NCBI GenBank assembly: GCA_036510675.1
Contig: DATCDN010000020.1
Coordinates: 1-51,510 of the forward strand
Source of the DNA: JAATGI01 sp036510675
GTDB taxonomy: Bacteria > Pseudomonadota > Alphaproteobacteria > ATCC43930 > CGMCC-115725
DNA: 51,510 nucleotides
Direction of reading: 5' to 3'
Shown here: positions 18,703 to 27,161 of the stretch, in pieces
Layout of the letters: the number at the start of each line of letters is the position of its first letter
Numbering within the stretch: the stretch's first letter is position 1
Position numbers and translations under genes: made by a program
Notes under the pieces: generated by a model
What the model saw: only the letters and a program-made list of their open reading frames with translations
Database searches by the model: none
Told to the model about the DNA's origin: nothing

Positions 18703-19826
18703 CTGACGGCGACGCCGATCAATCGGCCGAGCCCGAAGGTGATGGCGGCGGCGGCGATGCCGATCGCCAATTGGCGCGCGCCCGAAAACAGGATGCCGCG
18801 CCCGGTATAAAGCGTCGTGCCGGCACCGATGATGAACATGGCGATGGCGCTCAGCGCGGCGCTATAGACGGCGGCGCGGATACCCTCGGCGAAAAACAGC
18901 GGAATCACCGGCACCAGGGCACCCGCCGCGAACAGCAGGAACGAGGTGCCGCCCGCGGTCCAGGGCGAGCCGCCGAGTTCGTCGGGATCGATGCCCAGCT
19001 CTTCTCGGGCCAGCGTTTCCAGCGCGGTGTCGGGATTACCGATGATCTGGTCCGCCAGAATCCGTGCCTGCGCCTGGGGCAGGCCCTTGGCCTGATAGAT
19101 CAGCATCAGCTCCAATTTTTCCTCTTCGGGAAATTCCGCGAGCTCGTCGGCTTCGGTGGCGATCTGCGCCCGATAGAATTCGCGCGCGCTGTTGACCGAC
19201 AGCCATTCCCCCATGCCCATCGAACAAGCGCCCGCCAGCAGCCCGGCGATGCCGGTCAGCAAGACGTCGTGGGCGGCGATATCGGCGCCGATCACGCCCG
19301 TGACGAGGCTGAGATTGGAGACGAGACCGTCATTGGCGCCGAGCACCGCCGCACGCAGCGAATTCCCCGAGCCGGTGCGGTGCCGGCCTTCGATTCGCGC
19401 CAGCGTGCCGCCGGAGACGCCGCCGCGCGACGGCTGCGCCATTGCCTGCATGATGCGGGCATGTGACCGCTCGGTCGCCGGCAAGCCTGCCAGCACGGCC
19501 TCCGGCTGGCCGTCATAGCCGGCGCTGCCGGTGCGCTCCATTGCGTTGATGATCGGCAGCACCGCCTCCGGCCCGAAGCGCCGCGCCAGCCAGGCGAGGG
19601 CGCGGCTGCGCCAGTCCGGCCCCCGCCGCCGATCCGGCGCGCCGAGGCTGGCGAGGCGCTTTTTCCAGAACTCGGCATGCGCCTCCTCGACTTGTGCAAG
19701 GCGTGCATAGACTTGGCGCAGCTCGGGGTTGGTTTCGGCTTCCGCCATCGCGCGATAGAGCGCGGCGCTGTTGATTTCGTCCTGCACATTGCCGCGATAT
19801 CGCTTGATTGGGTCGGGATCGGCCAC
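18699..19826 (-). CDS. mbfA: MbfA-like membrane ferritin/VIT1 fusion, iron exporter
   Basis: A 375-residue fusion. Residues about 1-140 form a ferritin-like four-helix domain with carboxylate ligands (DEINSAALYRAMAEAE; EEAHAEFWKKR; ERSHARIMQAM). Residues about 150-375 form a VIT1/CCC1-type membrane domain (AAVLGANDGLVSNLSLVTGV; GACSMGMGEWLSVNSAREF; ALVPVIPLFF). In Bradyrhizobium and Agrobacterium, MbfA exports iron and protects against iron and peroxide stress, under control of Irr. No Irr box was recognisable upstream. The gene stands alone and ends against the small membrane gene at 18544. Confidence 0.88.
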   Translation of the reverse strand: MADPDPIKRYRGNVQDEINSAALYRAMAEAETNPELRQVYARLAQVEEAHAEFWKKRLASLGAPDRRRGPDWRSRALAWLARRFGPEAVLPIINAMERTGSAGYDGQPEAVLAGLPATERSHARIMQAMAQPSRGGVSGGTLARIEGRHRTGSGNSLRAAVLGANDGLVSNLSLVTGVIGADIAAHDVLLTGIAGLLAGACSMGMGEWLSVNSAREFYRAQIATEADELAEFPEEEKLELMLIYQAKGLPQAQARILADQIIGNPDTALETLAREELGIDPDELGGSPWTAGGTSFLLFAAGALVPVIPLFFAEGIRAAVYSAALSAIAMFIIGAGTTLYTGRGILFSGARQLAIGIAAAAITFGLGRLIGVAVS

Positions 19827-19880
19827 GCCTGTTCCTCCACCCTTGCGTGGGTAGACGTTTCACGCCGGCGCCGCAAGCGG

Positions 19881-20657
19881 CTAGGTCTGCGGGTGATGAC
19901 TGCCCGCTTGCCGGGAGGTGAACGCGATGCCGATGACGATCACCACCGCGATGACCGCCGATGACCCGATGCGGCTGAGATCGAGGCCGCCATCCGCGCG
20001 CGGCTTGGTCAGGAGATCGCCCACCGTCGCGCCGAGCGGACGGGTCAGGATGAAGGCCACCCAGAACAGCAGCGTATGAGAAATTCGGGTGAAGAAATAG
20101 CCGGCGGCGACCAGCACCAGCGCCGCGCCGAACACCAGGGCACCGCCCTCGAAACCGAGGCCGCCATCATCCGCCAGAAAATCGCCGAGCGCGGTACCCA
20201 GCGTGTTGGAAGCGACGATCGTCAGCCAATAGAATATCTCGACCTTCGGTGAATCGATGCGCGCCACGGAGACCGAGCCGACCGAGAGATACCAGACCGC
20301 CAAGACGAGGAGTACCAGCGCGAACAAAATCGACGCGCCGCCGACATAGCCGATCCCTAGCGAGCGATCGGCGAAATCCGCCATGGTCGTCCCGACGGTG
20401 GTGGTGGCGACGATGACCGCCCAATAGAGAAAGCGGCGATACGATCGCGCCGCGATCTGCGCCGACACCAGGACCAGAAAAATGGCGAAGAAAATCAGGG
20501 TGCTGACGGCATAGCCAAGCCGCATGGTCATCGACACGGCGTCGCCGCCGGTCTCCCCCAGCGTGGTGGCGCAAATCTTGATGATCCAGAAGGCCAGCGT
20601 CACTTGGGGAACTTTGCTGGTGCGCGGTGCCGCGAGATCGTACATGTCACCATCCAT
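19881..20657 (-). CDS. COG4705-type multi-pass membrane protein
   Basis: About 258 residues, with eight or so hydrophobic helices built from repeated units. The motifs VPQVTLAFWIIKICATTLGE, VATTTVGTTMADFADRSLGIG, ASNTLGTALGDFLAD and LTRPLGATVGDLLTKP are characteristic of the uncharacterised COG4705 membrane family. The repeated TLGxxxGD/DF motifs suggest an internal duplication. A longer open frame extends upstream to 21368, but that part is antisense to the amidohydrolase gene; the protein family starts near the ATG at 20657 (an ATG at 20645 is also possible). Function unknown; a transport role is only a guess. Confidence 0.85.
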   Translation of the reverse strand: MDGDMYDLAAPRTSKVPQVTLAFWIIKICATTLGETGGDAVSMTMRLGYAVSTLIFFAIFLVLVSAQIAARSYRRFLYWAVIVATTTVGTTMADFADRSLGIGYVGGASILFALVLLVLAVWYLSVGSVSVARIDSPKVEIFYWLTIVASNTLGTALGDFLADDGGLGFEGGALVFGAALVLVAAGYFFTRISHTLLFWVAFILTRPLGATVGDLLTKPRADGGLDLSRIGSSAVIAVVIVIGIAFTSRQAGSHHPQT

Positions 20658-20723
20658 TCGCGAATTGCCGTTCGGACCAGCCCGGATGCTATGATAGGGC
20701 GTGTTCACAGCCGGGAGGCAAGG

Positions 20724-21806
20724 TTGATTTCGGCGGAAAGCGGCGGCATCGATTGCGACATTCACCCGGCGCTGCCGAACAGCGACGTGCTGTTGCCCTA
20801 TCTCGACGATTACTGGCGCGAGATGGTGGAGATTCGCACCGTCGAGAATCTGGACCTCAACTCCTATCCGCCCTCGGTGCCGCTGGCCGGCCGCCCCGAT
20901 TGGCGGCCGCCGCATGGCAAGCCGGGCAGCGATCTGGCGATGCTGCGGGCACAGGCGCTCGACGCGTTCGGGACGCGCTTCGCGATCTGTAACACGCTCT
21001 ATGGCGGACCCTATTTGCCCAACGATGATTTCGCGGCGGCGATGGCGCGCGGCATCAATGATTGGATCGCGGCGGAATGGCTCGATCGCGACCCGCGCCT
21101 GCGCGCGTCGATCGTGATCGCGCCGGAAAATACCGAGCTGGCGGTGGACGAGATCAACCGCTGCGCGCCCGATCGGCGCTTCGTCCAGGTGATGGTCCTG
21201 GCGGCGGGTGAGCGGCCGCTGGGCAAGCGCGGCTATTGGCCGATCTTTCGCGCCGCGGAGCGCCACGGCCTGCCGATCGGCATCCATGCCGGCAGCTCGT
21301 TTCGCCATCCGCCGACCTCTCTGGGGTGGGGTTCGTACTATCTCGAGGATTATGTCGCGCATGCGCAATCATTCCAGCATCAGGTGCTGAGCCTCGTCGC
21401 GGAGGGCGTGTTCGTGGAGTTTCCGGCGCTGAAGGTGGTGCTGATCGAATCCGGCATCACCTGGCTGCCGGCGTTTCTGTGGCGCTTCGACAAGACCTGG
21501 CGCGGGATCAGGACCGAGACCCCATGGGTCGACCGGCCGCCGAGCCGGATCGTGCGCGACCATATCCGCCTGACTTTGCAGCCGGTGGATGAGCCGCCCG
21601 ACACCACGCGGTTCGAGCGGCTTCTCGACCATATCGGCTCCGAGGACATGCTGCTGTTCTCGACCGACTATCCACATTGGCAATTCGAGGGCGACGATGT
21701 GCTTCCCGCAGGGTTGTCGGCGTCGCATCGCCGCAAGATAATGATCGACAACCCGATGCAAACCTATCCGCGCCTCGCCGAGGCGCTCAGCGAGGTCGCA
21801 CCATGA
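20724..21806 (+). CDS. Amidohydrolase family 2 (COG2159) metal-dependent hydrolase
   Basis: A 360-residue TIM-barrel hydrolase. The N-terminal metal motif CDIHPALPN, the strand GLPIGIHAGS and the C-terminal active-site segment LLFSTDYPHW are typical of the amidohydrolase 2 / ACMSD-like group, which carries out hydrolysis or decarboxylation with one metal ion. The start is a TTG at 20724 with ggg agg at 20713-20718, 5 nt upstream; no ATG fits. It overlaps the following paralogue by ATGA and begins a four-gene operon with a Rieske ferredoxin and an SDR. Confidence 0.88.
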   Translation: MISAESGGIDCDIHPALPNSDVLLPYLDDYWREMVEIRTVENLDLNSYPPSVPLAGRPDWRPPHGKPGSDLAMLRAQALDAFGTRFAICNTLYGGPYLPNDDFAAAMARGINDWIAAEWLDRDPRLRASIVIAPENTELAVDEINRCAPDRRFVQVMVLAAGERPLGKRGYWPIFRAAERHGLPIGIHAGSSFRHPPTSLGWGSYYLEDYVAHAQSFQHQVLSLVAEGVFVEFPALKVVLIESGITWLPAFLWRFDKTWRGIRTETPWVDRPPSRIVRDHIRLTLQPVDEPPDTTRFERLLDHIGSEDMLLFSTDYPHWQFEGDDVLPAGLSASHRRKIMIDNPMQTYPRLAEALSEVAP

Positions 21807-22903
21807 GCGATAGGATCTCCGAACCGACCATTGCGGCTCCGGGCGTCGTCGATTGCGACATTCACCCGACGGTCAGCACGATGAGCGAGCTCAACCCCTA
21901 CCTGACCGATCGCTGGAAGCTGCACATGCGCGAGTATGGCAGCAATTTCCGCGCCGCCTTCGCCAGCGCCATGGTCTATCCGCGCTATAATCGCGACGGC
22001 GGCTCGCGCATGGATGCGCGCCCGCCCAGCGGGGCGCCGGCCGGCGCCGACCTGCCGTTCATGCGCCAGCAGCATCTCGACCCCAACCGCGTCGATTACG
22101 GCGTGCTTCAGCCGCTGCGTCCCAACGGCATCGGAATCCGCAACCAGGCGTTCGGGGAATCACTGACCGCCGCGGTCAATGAATGGCAGATCGGAAATTG
22201 GCTGGGCATGGAGGGCCGGCTCAAGGGCTCGCTGATGCTGACACGCGAGGACCCGGCGGCGGCGCTGCGCGAGATCGATCGGCACGGTGGCAACCCGGAC
22301 TTCGTCCAGATGTCGGTGCTGCCGCACGGGCTGGAGCCGCTGGGTCGTCAGCGTTACTGGCCGATCTTCGAGGCCGCCGAGGCACTCGGCAAGCCGCTCG
22401 GCGTCCATGTCGGCGGCGTCAGCGGCATGGCACCGACCAGCGCCGGCTGGTGCTCATTCTATGTCGAGGAGCATCATTCGAAATGCGAGGCGATGCAGTC
22501 GCTGGTCACGTCGATGGTCATCGAAGGCGTGTTCGAGCGTTTCCCGAAGCTGCGCGTGGTGCTGATTGAGGGCGGCTTCGTGTGGGTGCCGTCGCTGTGC
22601 TGGCGCCTCGACAAGCATTGGCAGCATCTCAAATCGGAAGTGCCCCATCTGAAGCGTCCGCCCTCCGAATATGTGCGGGAGCATTTCTGGTACACCAGCC
22701 AGCCGATCGAGGAGCCGGAAGACCCACGCCATATGCTGGACGCGATGGATTGGGTCGGCTGGGACAAGATTCTGTTCTCGACCGATTATCCGCATTGGGA
22801 TTTCGACGATCCGAAATTCGCCTTCGCGCGGCTGCGCCTGACGCCGGAGCAGCATAAAATGCTGTTCCGCGACAACGCGATGAATCTCTACGGGCTGCGG
22901 TAA
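21803..22903 (+). CDS. Amidohydrolase family 2 (COG2159), paralogue of the upstream gene
   Basis: A 366-residue protein sharing the same design as its neighbour: CDIHPTVSTMSELNPYL at the N-terminus, GKPLGVHVGG in the barrel, and ILFSTDYPHWDFDDP near the end. The ATG overlaps the preceding stop (ATGA), so the two are translationally coupled. Being paralogues in one operon, they may form a hetero-oligomer or act on successive substrates. Both keep the metal-binding DxH and the terminal aspartate, so neither looks inactive. Substrate unknown. Confidence 0.88.
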   Translation: MSDRISEPTIAAPGVVDCDIHPTVSTMSELNPYLTDRWKLHMREYGSNFRAAFASAMVYPRYNRDGGSRMDARPPSGAPAGADLPFMRQQHLDPNRVDYGVLQPLRPNGIGIRNQAFGESLTAAVNEWQIGNWLGMEGRLKGSLMLTREDPAAALREIDRHGGNPDFVQMSVLPHGLEPLGRQRYWPIFEAAEALGKPLGVHVGGVSGMAPTSAGWCSFYVEEHHSKCEAMQSLVTSMVIEGVFERFPKLRVVLIEGGFVWVPSLCWRLDKHWQHLKSEVPHLKRPPSEYVREHFWYTSQPIEEPEDPRHMLDAMDWVGWDKILFSTDYPHWDFDDPKFAFARLRLTPEQHKMLFRDNAMNLYGLR

Positions 22904-22925
22904 GTGCCGGAATGAATCCCATTTC

Positions 22926-23021
22926 CGCTTTGCGCGGGCTTGGCCCGCGCACCCACGAATTTTTCGTCGGCCCGCCTTTGCCAGAAAGTCGTGGATGGCC
23001 GCGACAAGCCCAGCCAAAGCG
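22926..23021. repeat. Large imperfect palindrome (REP-like intergenic repeat)
   Basis: Two arms of about 37 bases, 22926-22962 and 22985-23021, are imperfect reverse complements; they share cgctttg, gggcttg and ccacga with matching spacing. Transcribed, the element would fold into a long hairpin between the second amidohydrolase and the Rieske ferredoxin gene. A half copy lies at 371-401. Comparable elements are scattered between genes in many alphaproteobacteria. Confidence 0.65.
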
Positions 23022-23049
23022 TTTTGTTTTTTTCGGGACGACTTGATCC

Positions 23050-23466
23050 ATGCCGCAACGATACGTTGTCGCCAAGGTGGATGAGATTCCGGCCGGAGGG
23101 AGCAAGGCCGTGACGGTCGCGCACCGCGAGATCGCGATCTTCAATCTCGACGGCGCCTATTTCGCGCTGCTGAATCGCTGTCCGCATGAAGGCGGCCCGC
23201 TGTGCCAGGGGCGGCGCACCTCGCTGGTTCAGTCGAAGCGGCCCGGCACCTATGATGTCTCGCGGCCCGGCGAGATGCTGCGCTGTCCGTGGCATGGTTG
23301 GGAATTCGACATCCGCACCGGGCGCTCCTATTGCGACCCGGACAAGGTCCGCGCCCGCGCCTTCGACGTGACGATCGAACCCGGCCAGCGGCTGGTCGAA
23401 GGGCTGTACACCGCCGAGACCTATCCGGTATTGCTCGATGAAAATTACCTCGTCGTGGAGATGTAA
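23050..23466 (+). CDS. Rieske [2Fe-2S] ferredoxin
   Basis: A 138-residue small Rieske protein. The cluster ligands are C44 and H46 (NRCPHEGGPLC) and C79 and H82 (LRCPWHGWEFD). It lacks the catalytic mononuclear iron domain, so it is an electron carrier or accessory subunit rather than a full oxygenase. A longer loop between the two ligand boxes (about 32 residues) is seen in several such proteins. The SDR gene begins immediately after its stop, and both follow the amidohydrolase pair. Confidence 0.9.
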   Translation: MPQRYVVAKVDEIPAGGSKAVTVAHREIAIFNLDGAYFALLNRCPHEGGPLCQGRRTSLVQSKRPGTYDVSRPGEMLRCPWHGWEFDIRTGRSYCDPDKVRARAFDVTIEPGQRLVEGLYTAETYPVLLDENYLVVEM

Positions 23467-24279
23467 ATGGACCTCAATCTCAAGGGCAAGACCGCCGCGA
23501 TCACCGGCGCCAGCAAGGGTATCGGCTTCGGCATCGCCGAGGAACTGGCGCGGGAAGGGGTCGATCTGCAATTGGCCGCGCGCAACGGCGACGCGCTGAC
23601 GCGCGCGGCGGACGATCTGCGCCGGCGCTTCGGCGTCCAGGTCGGGACCCATGCGGTTGATTTGGCCCAGCGGGACCCGCGCGATGCCTTCGCGCGCGAA
23701 ATCGCCGGCGTCGATATTCTGGTCAATTGCGCGGGCGCGATTCCCGGCGGCACGCTCGATCAGGTCGATGAGGATCGCTGGCGCGAAGGGTGGGAGCTCA
23801 AGCTGTTCGGCTATTTCGGCATCACCCGCATCGTCTATAAGGAAATGTGCAACCGCCGCCGCGGCGTCATCATCAACATCGTCGGCGCCGGCGGCGTCAT
23901 GACCGGCGCCGGCTATATCTGCGGCGGGCCGGGCAATGCCGCCGTGATCAATTTCACCAACAGCCTGGGCGGCGAGGCGATCCGCTATGGCGTGCGCGTC
24001 GTCGGGATCAATCCGGGCCCGGTCGATACGCCGCGCTTGCAGACATTGCAAAAGCAGGCGGAGGAAAAAGTCGCGCCACAGGATTTGGAAGGCTGGCGGC
24101 GTCAGCGCTTTCGCGGCATGGCCTATGGCCGGCCCGCGCACGTCAATGAGATTTCCGGCATGGTGGCGTTTCTCGCCTCCGATCGCGCGTCGTACATCAC
24201 CGGCACGATGATCAATATCGAGGGTGGTTCGGTCGCGCGCGGCGGCGCGCCGGGCGACCCGATCGGCAGCAATTCCTAG
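23467..24279 (+). CDS. Short-chain dehydrogenase/reductase
   Basis: A 270-residue SDR with the cofactor motif TGASKGIGFGIAEEL near residue 15 and the NCAGAIPGG segment. The catalytic tyrosine/lysine region is atypical: after IVGAGGVMTGAGYICGGPGN no clear YxxxK is visible, so the tyrosine of GAGYICGG may or may not act. This is a known feature of some SDR subgroups but leaves catalysis uncertain. The C-terminus (YITGTMINIEGGSVARGG) is normal. It follows the Rieske gene with no gap and probably acts in the same pathway. Confidence 0.88.
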   Translation: MDLNLKGKTAAITGASKGIGFGIAEELAREGVDLQLAARNGDALTRAADDLRRRFGVQVGTHAVDLAQRDPRDAFAREIAGVDILVNCAGAIPGGTLDQVDEDRWREGWELKLFGYFGITRIVYKEMCNRRRGVIINIVGAGGVMTGAGYICGGPGNAAVINFTNSLGGEAIRYGVRVVGINPGPVDTPRLQTLQKQAEEKVAPQDLEGWRRQRFRGMAYGRPAHVNEISGMVAFLASDRASYITGTMINIEGGSVARGGAPGDPIGSNS

Positions 24280-24283
24280 GGGC

Positions 24284-25546
24284 TTACCGTTTGGCGACCG
24301 CCGCCGCTGTGTCCCGGCCGCTGGTCAGCGCGGCTTCGACGGTGCCCATATCGACGCCGCGATACAGCGCCTCGCCGGAAAAATAAAGAACGCCGTCCGC
24401 CGGCCGCGACAGCTCGTCCTGCGCCGCGTGGCTTTCGGGCGTGGCATAGGAATAGGCGCCGCGGGCGAAGCGATCCTTGCCCCAGTGAATTGCCCGCCCG
24501 GTGATCATCATGGCGCGGAGCGGGTCGATTGGCAGGTCGAAAATATGAGCGAGGGAAACGAGGCCGCGCTCGACCAGTTCCGGCTCCGACAGCGCCAGCA
24601 ATGTCGTTGCCTTGGGGCCGGCCAGCCAGCCCGTCAGCAGCGGCTGGGGCTGGGGATATTGCGTCCACCAGGTCGGCACGAATTCGTCGGAAATCAGGAA
24701 GGACAGGCGGCTGAGATCGTGTCCTTTTACCGTGGTCCAGAACGCCGTCTTGAAGCCCAGCAACAGCTTGATCACGTCGCCATAGCCGATCTTGTCGGCG
24801 GCCGCGAGCTTCGCCGGAATGTCGGGGCGAAAGCCGATCTCGTGCAGCACCGGCAGCGGCACCGTGAGGATGATCGCGTCGCCCGTGAACGTGTCGCCGT
24901 TGGCGCAATGCGCGGTCGCGCCGCCGGCCCGCGTCTCGATTTCCTCGACCTCGGCGTCGAAATGCAGCGTCGCCCCGTGCGCCAGGCAATCGGCGCCGAG
25001 ATACTCCATCAGCGCGCCATACCCCTCGACGATTCGGTGCGATTGGCGGTCGCCGCCGCTCAGCCATTCGTCGCGCAAGGCAAAGGTGCTGGCGCGCGCC
25101 GGGTCGGCGGCGTCATAGCCCTCGGTCATGCGGACGATCGAGGCGCGCAATCGCGCATGGTCCTCGCCGCCGAACCAGGTCGCGAGGAACTGGGCGATTG
25201 GCATGTCGGTGGTCAAGGCGTTTAGTTTTTCCTGCAGCAAATCCTCGCCGGAAAAAAAGATCGGTCGATCGGTCAGCGCGCTGCCGCGCTTGTCCCAGCG
25301 CTCGCCCGCCCCGGCGACCAACGTCAGTCCGGCCTCGCGCGCCAGCGCCCTGGTCAGGGGCGCGGCGCCGTGGATGAATTCGGCGCCGCCCTCCGCGCCA
25401 TAGCCGAACGCGCTCGGCGCGAATTGCCAGATGCGGCCTCCGATGCGGTCGCGCGCCTCGATAATCGTGACGCGATGGCCGGCGCGCGCGAGATCGCGCC
25501 CGGCCATCAGGCCCGCCGCGCCGGCACCGACGATGATGGTATGGAT
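24284..25546 (-). CDS. Flavin monoamine oxidase-like FAD protein with probable ATC start
   Basis: A roughly 420-residue amine oxidase-family flavoprotein: dinucleotide motif IIVGAGAAGL, then VTIIEARDRIGGRIWQ, an internal AIILTVPLPVLHEIGF, and the C-terminal FAD contact YFSGEALYRGVDMGTVEAA. The first ATG (25507) would remove the GAGAAG motif. Extending upstream, the frame has no ATG, GTG or TTG before the preceding stop. However, an ATC at 25544-25546 lies 5 nt after GAGGAG and would give a normal start, M-HTIIVGAGAAG. The gene follows the 25563-27143 flavoprotein gene by 16 nt and is likely coupled to it. Substrate unknown, probably an amine. Confidence 0.85.
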   Translation of the reverse strand: MHTIIVGAGAAGLMAGRDLARAGHRVTIIEARDRIGGRIWQFAPSAFGYGAEGGAEFIHGAAPLTRALAREAGLTLVAGAGERWDKRGSALTDRPIFFSGEDLLQEKLNALTTDMPIAQFLATWFGGEDHARLRASIVRMTEGYDAADPARASTFALRDEWLSGGDRQSHRIVEGYGALMEYLGADCLAHGATLHFDAEVEEIETRAGGATAHCANGDTFTGDAIILTVPLPVLHEIGFRPDIPAKLAAADKIGYGDVIKLLLGFKTAFWTTVKGHDLSRLSFLISDEFVPTWWTQYPQPQPLLTGWLAGPKATTLLALSEPELVERGLVSLAHIFDLPIDPLRAMMITGRAIHWGKDRFARGAYSYATPESHAAQDELSRPADGVLYFSGEALYRGVDMGTVEAALTSGRDTAAAVAKR

Positions 25547-25557
25547 GGCCGCTCCTC
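25544..25557 (-). promoter_or_regulatory. Ribosome site placing translation start on an ATC codon
   Basis: On the minus strand GAGGAG (25552-25557), five spacer bases and ATC (25544-25546) stand in the exact geometry of a bacterial start. The ATC is in frame with the FAD-binding motif, and no canonical start codon is available between the upstream stop and that motif. Non-AUG starts of the AUU/AUC kind are rare, best known from infC. Confidence 0.5.
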
Positions 25558-25562
25558 GCGCG

Positions 25563-27143
25563 CTAGCGCTCGCCGATCTTGTCGAAATTCAACCGCAGAT
25601 CGTCGAACATCTTGATCGCGGTGGCGCGGCCGGCACCGAACACGCCGCCGCCCGGATGCTGAAACGGGCCGACGAGATAGAGACGCTCGATGCCCGGCAC
25701 GGTGTAGTTGCCGAGCTCAGGGGTTGGGCGATGCGCGCCCGATTGATAGGCGGTGGGCGCGATGCCGTGAATGTCGCCACGGCGGAAGCTCGACGAGGTG
25801 CGCTCCATATCGAGCGGGGTATCATCGTGATGCGCCAGGATATTCGCCGGGGTGAGATTGCTGATATAGCCGCGCATGTTTTCCAGCATGCCGTCGGCGA
25901 ATTCCTTCTTGCGCGAATCCCACGCCGCGGCGCCGCCCGCCGGGTGCTCATAGGGGCAATAGTCCCAGGCATGCATGGTCGCCTTGCCGGCGGGGGCGCG
26001 CGATGGATCGAGATTGGAAGGCGAGCCGAGTCCGACCAGCCGCGTGCGCGGCATGCGGCCATAGCGCAGATCGTCGAAATGTTCGCGCAGATGGTCGAGG
26101 CTGGGCGGCAGCAGCTCGATCATCATGGCCTGGTTAACCTGATCGCCGGCCTTGAATTTCAGTGGCTCGTTCAGCGCGGCATGGATCGTGAAGACGCAAT
26201 TGGCGCCGATCTCGGTCTTGGCGGCGTCGCGCGCGATGTCCTGATCGACGCCCGCGACGAACTTGCCGAGATCGTGTGGATGGATGGCGCCGATGACGCT
26301 GTCCTTCGCCAGGAATTCGCGGCCATCCTTGGCCTGGACGCCGACCGCGCGCCCGCTCTTGACGATGACACGCTCGCAATCGACCCCGGTCACGACCTCG
26401 CCGCCATTATCTTGGATTAATTTGGCGAGCGCACCGGTCAGGGTGCCGCTGCCCCCCATCGGCACGCCGATGCCGTATTGCTCGAGGAAAGCCAGAAACA
26501 TGAAGAGGCCGAGGCCGGTGCCCTTTTCCTCGGGTCCGACCAGATGCTCGCTGACGATGCGGATGAAATGCAGCCGGATGCGGTCGTTTTCGAACCATTC
26601 GGTGACGATGTCATAGCCGCTTTTCTGCATGACCTGGAACATGGCGCGGCCTTCGCGGCTCTGATCCATCATCGCATACATGGCGCCGACCGGGGCGGGC
26701 GGCATGAACAGGCCGCCCGTCAACAGCGGCAGATAGGCGGCCGCCAGCTCGGCGAAGCGCAGGTAGGAATCCGCGTCCTTCTGGGAGAAGCGTTGCAGCT
26801 CGCGATAATTCTTCTGGCGGTCGCGCCACAGCGGGATCGTCTCGCCATCGGGGAATACCGAAATCGTCGGCATCTCCGGATAGGTATATTTCATGCCGTA
26901 TTTCGAGATCAGGCCCAGTTCGTCGTTTTTGATCAGCGGATTGGCCTGGATGAAGATATGCGCCATCGAATGCTGGTCATGGTGGAAGCCGGGCAGGGTC
27001 AGATCGCGCGTCACCACGCCGCCGCCAATCCAGGGCTGGCGCTCCAACACCGTGACTTTCTTCCCGGCCTTGGCGAGATAGGCCGCCGCGACGAGACCGT
27101 TATGCCCCGCGCCAATCACCACGATGTCGCTATTCCCGGCCAT
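25563..27143 (-). CDS. FAD-dependent oxidoreductase, phytoene desaturase/PYROXD2-like
   Basis: A 526-residue flavoprotein. The N-terminus DIVVIGAGHNGLVAAAYLAK and VLERQPWIGGG form the dinucleotide fold; the C-terminus GIERLYLVGPFQHPGGGVFG is the FAD-contact motif of the phytoene desaturase-like (COG1233) group, which includes eukaryotic PYROXD2. The ATG follows gggag. It is the first gene of a minus-strand pair with the amine oxidase-like protein and converges on the amidohydrolase operon. The physiological substrate cannot be told from sequence; a carotenoid role is unlikely without other carotenoid genes nearby. Confidence 0.88.
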   Translation of the reverse strand: MAGNSDIVVIGAGHNGLVAAAYLAKAGKKVTVLERQPWIGGGVVTRDLTLPGFHHDQHSMAHIFIQANPLIKNDELGLISKYGMKYTYPEMPTISVFPDGETIPLWRDRQKNYRELQRFSQKDADSYLRFAELAAAYLPLLTGGLFMPPAPVGAMYAMMDQSREGRAMFQVMQKSGYDIVTEWFENDRIRLHFIRIVSEHLVGPEEKGTGLGLFMFLAFLEQYGIGVPMGGSGTLTGALAKLIQDNGGEVVTGVDCERVIVKSGRAVGVQAKDGREFLAKDSVIGAIHPHDLGKFVAGVDQDIARDAAKTEIGANCVFTIHAALNEPLKFKAGDQVNQAMMIELLPPSLDHLREHFDDLRYGRMPRTRLVGLGSPSNLDPSRAPAGKATMHAWDYCPYEHPAGGAAAWDSRKKEFADGMLENMRGYISNLTPANILAHHDDTPLDMERTSSSFRRGDIHGIAPTAYQSGAHRPTPELGNYTVPGIERLYLVGPFQHPGGGVFGAGRATAIKMFDDLRLNFDKIGER

Positions 27144-27161
27144 GCGCTGCTCCCTATGGGC

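Noticed and set aside
19881..21368. A 495-codon minus-strand frame as one protein
   Set aside because: Residues before 20657 are antisense to the amidohydrolase gene; only the COG4705 part is conserved-looking.
25563..27143. Carotenoid biosynthesis role for the phytoene desaturase-like protein
   Set aside because: No crtB, crtE or other carotenoid genes nearby, and the family is broad (PYROXD2-like).
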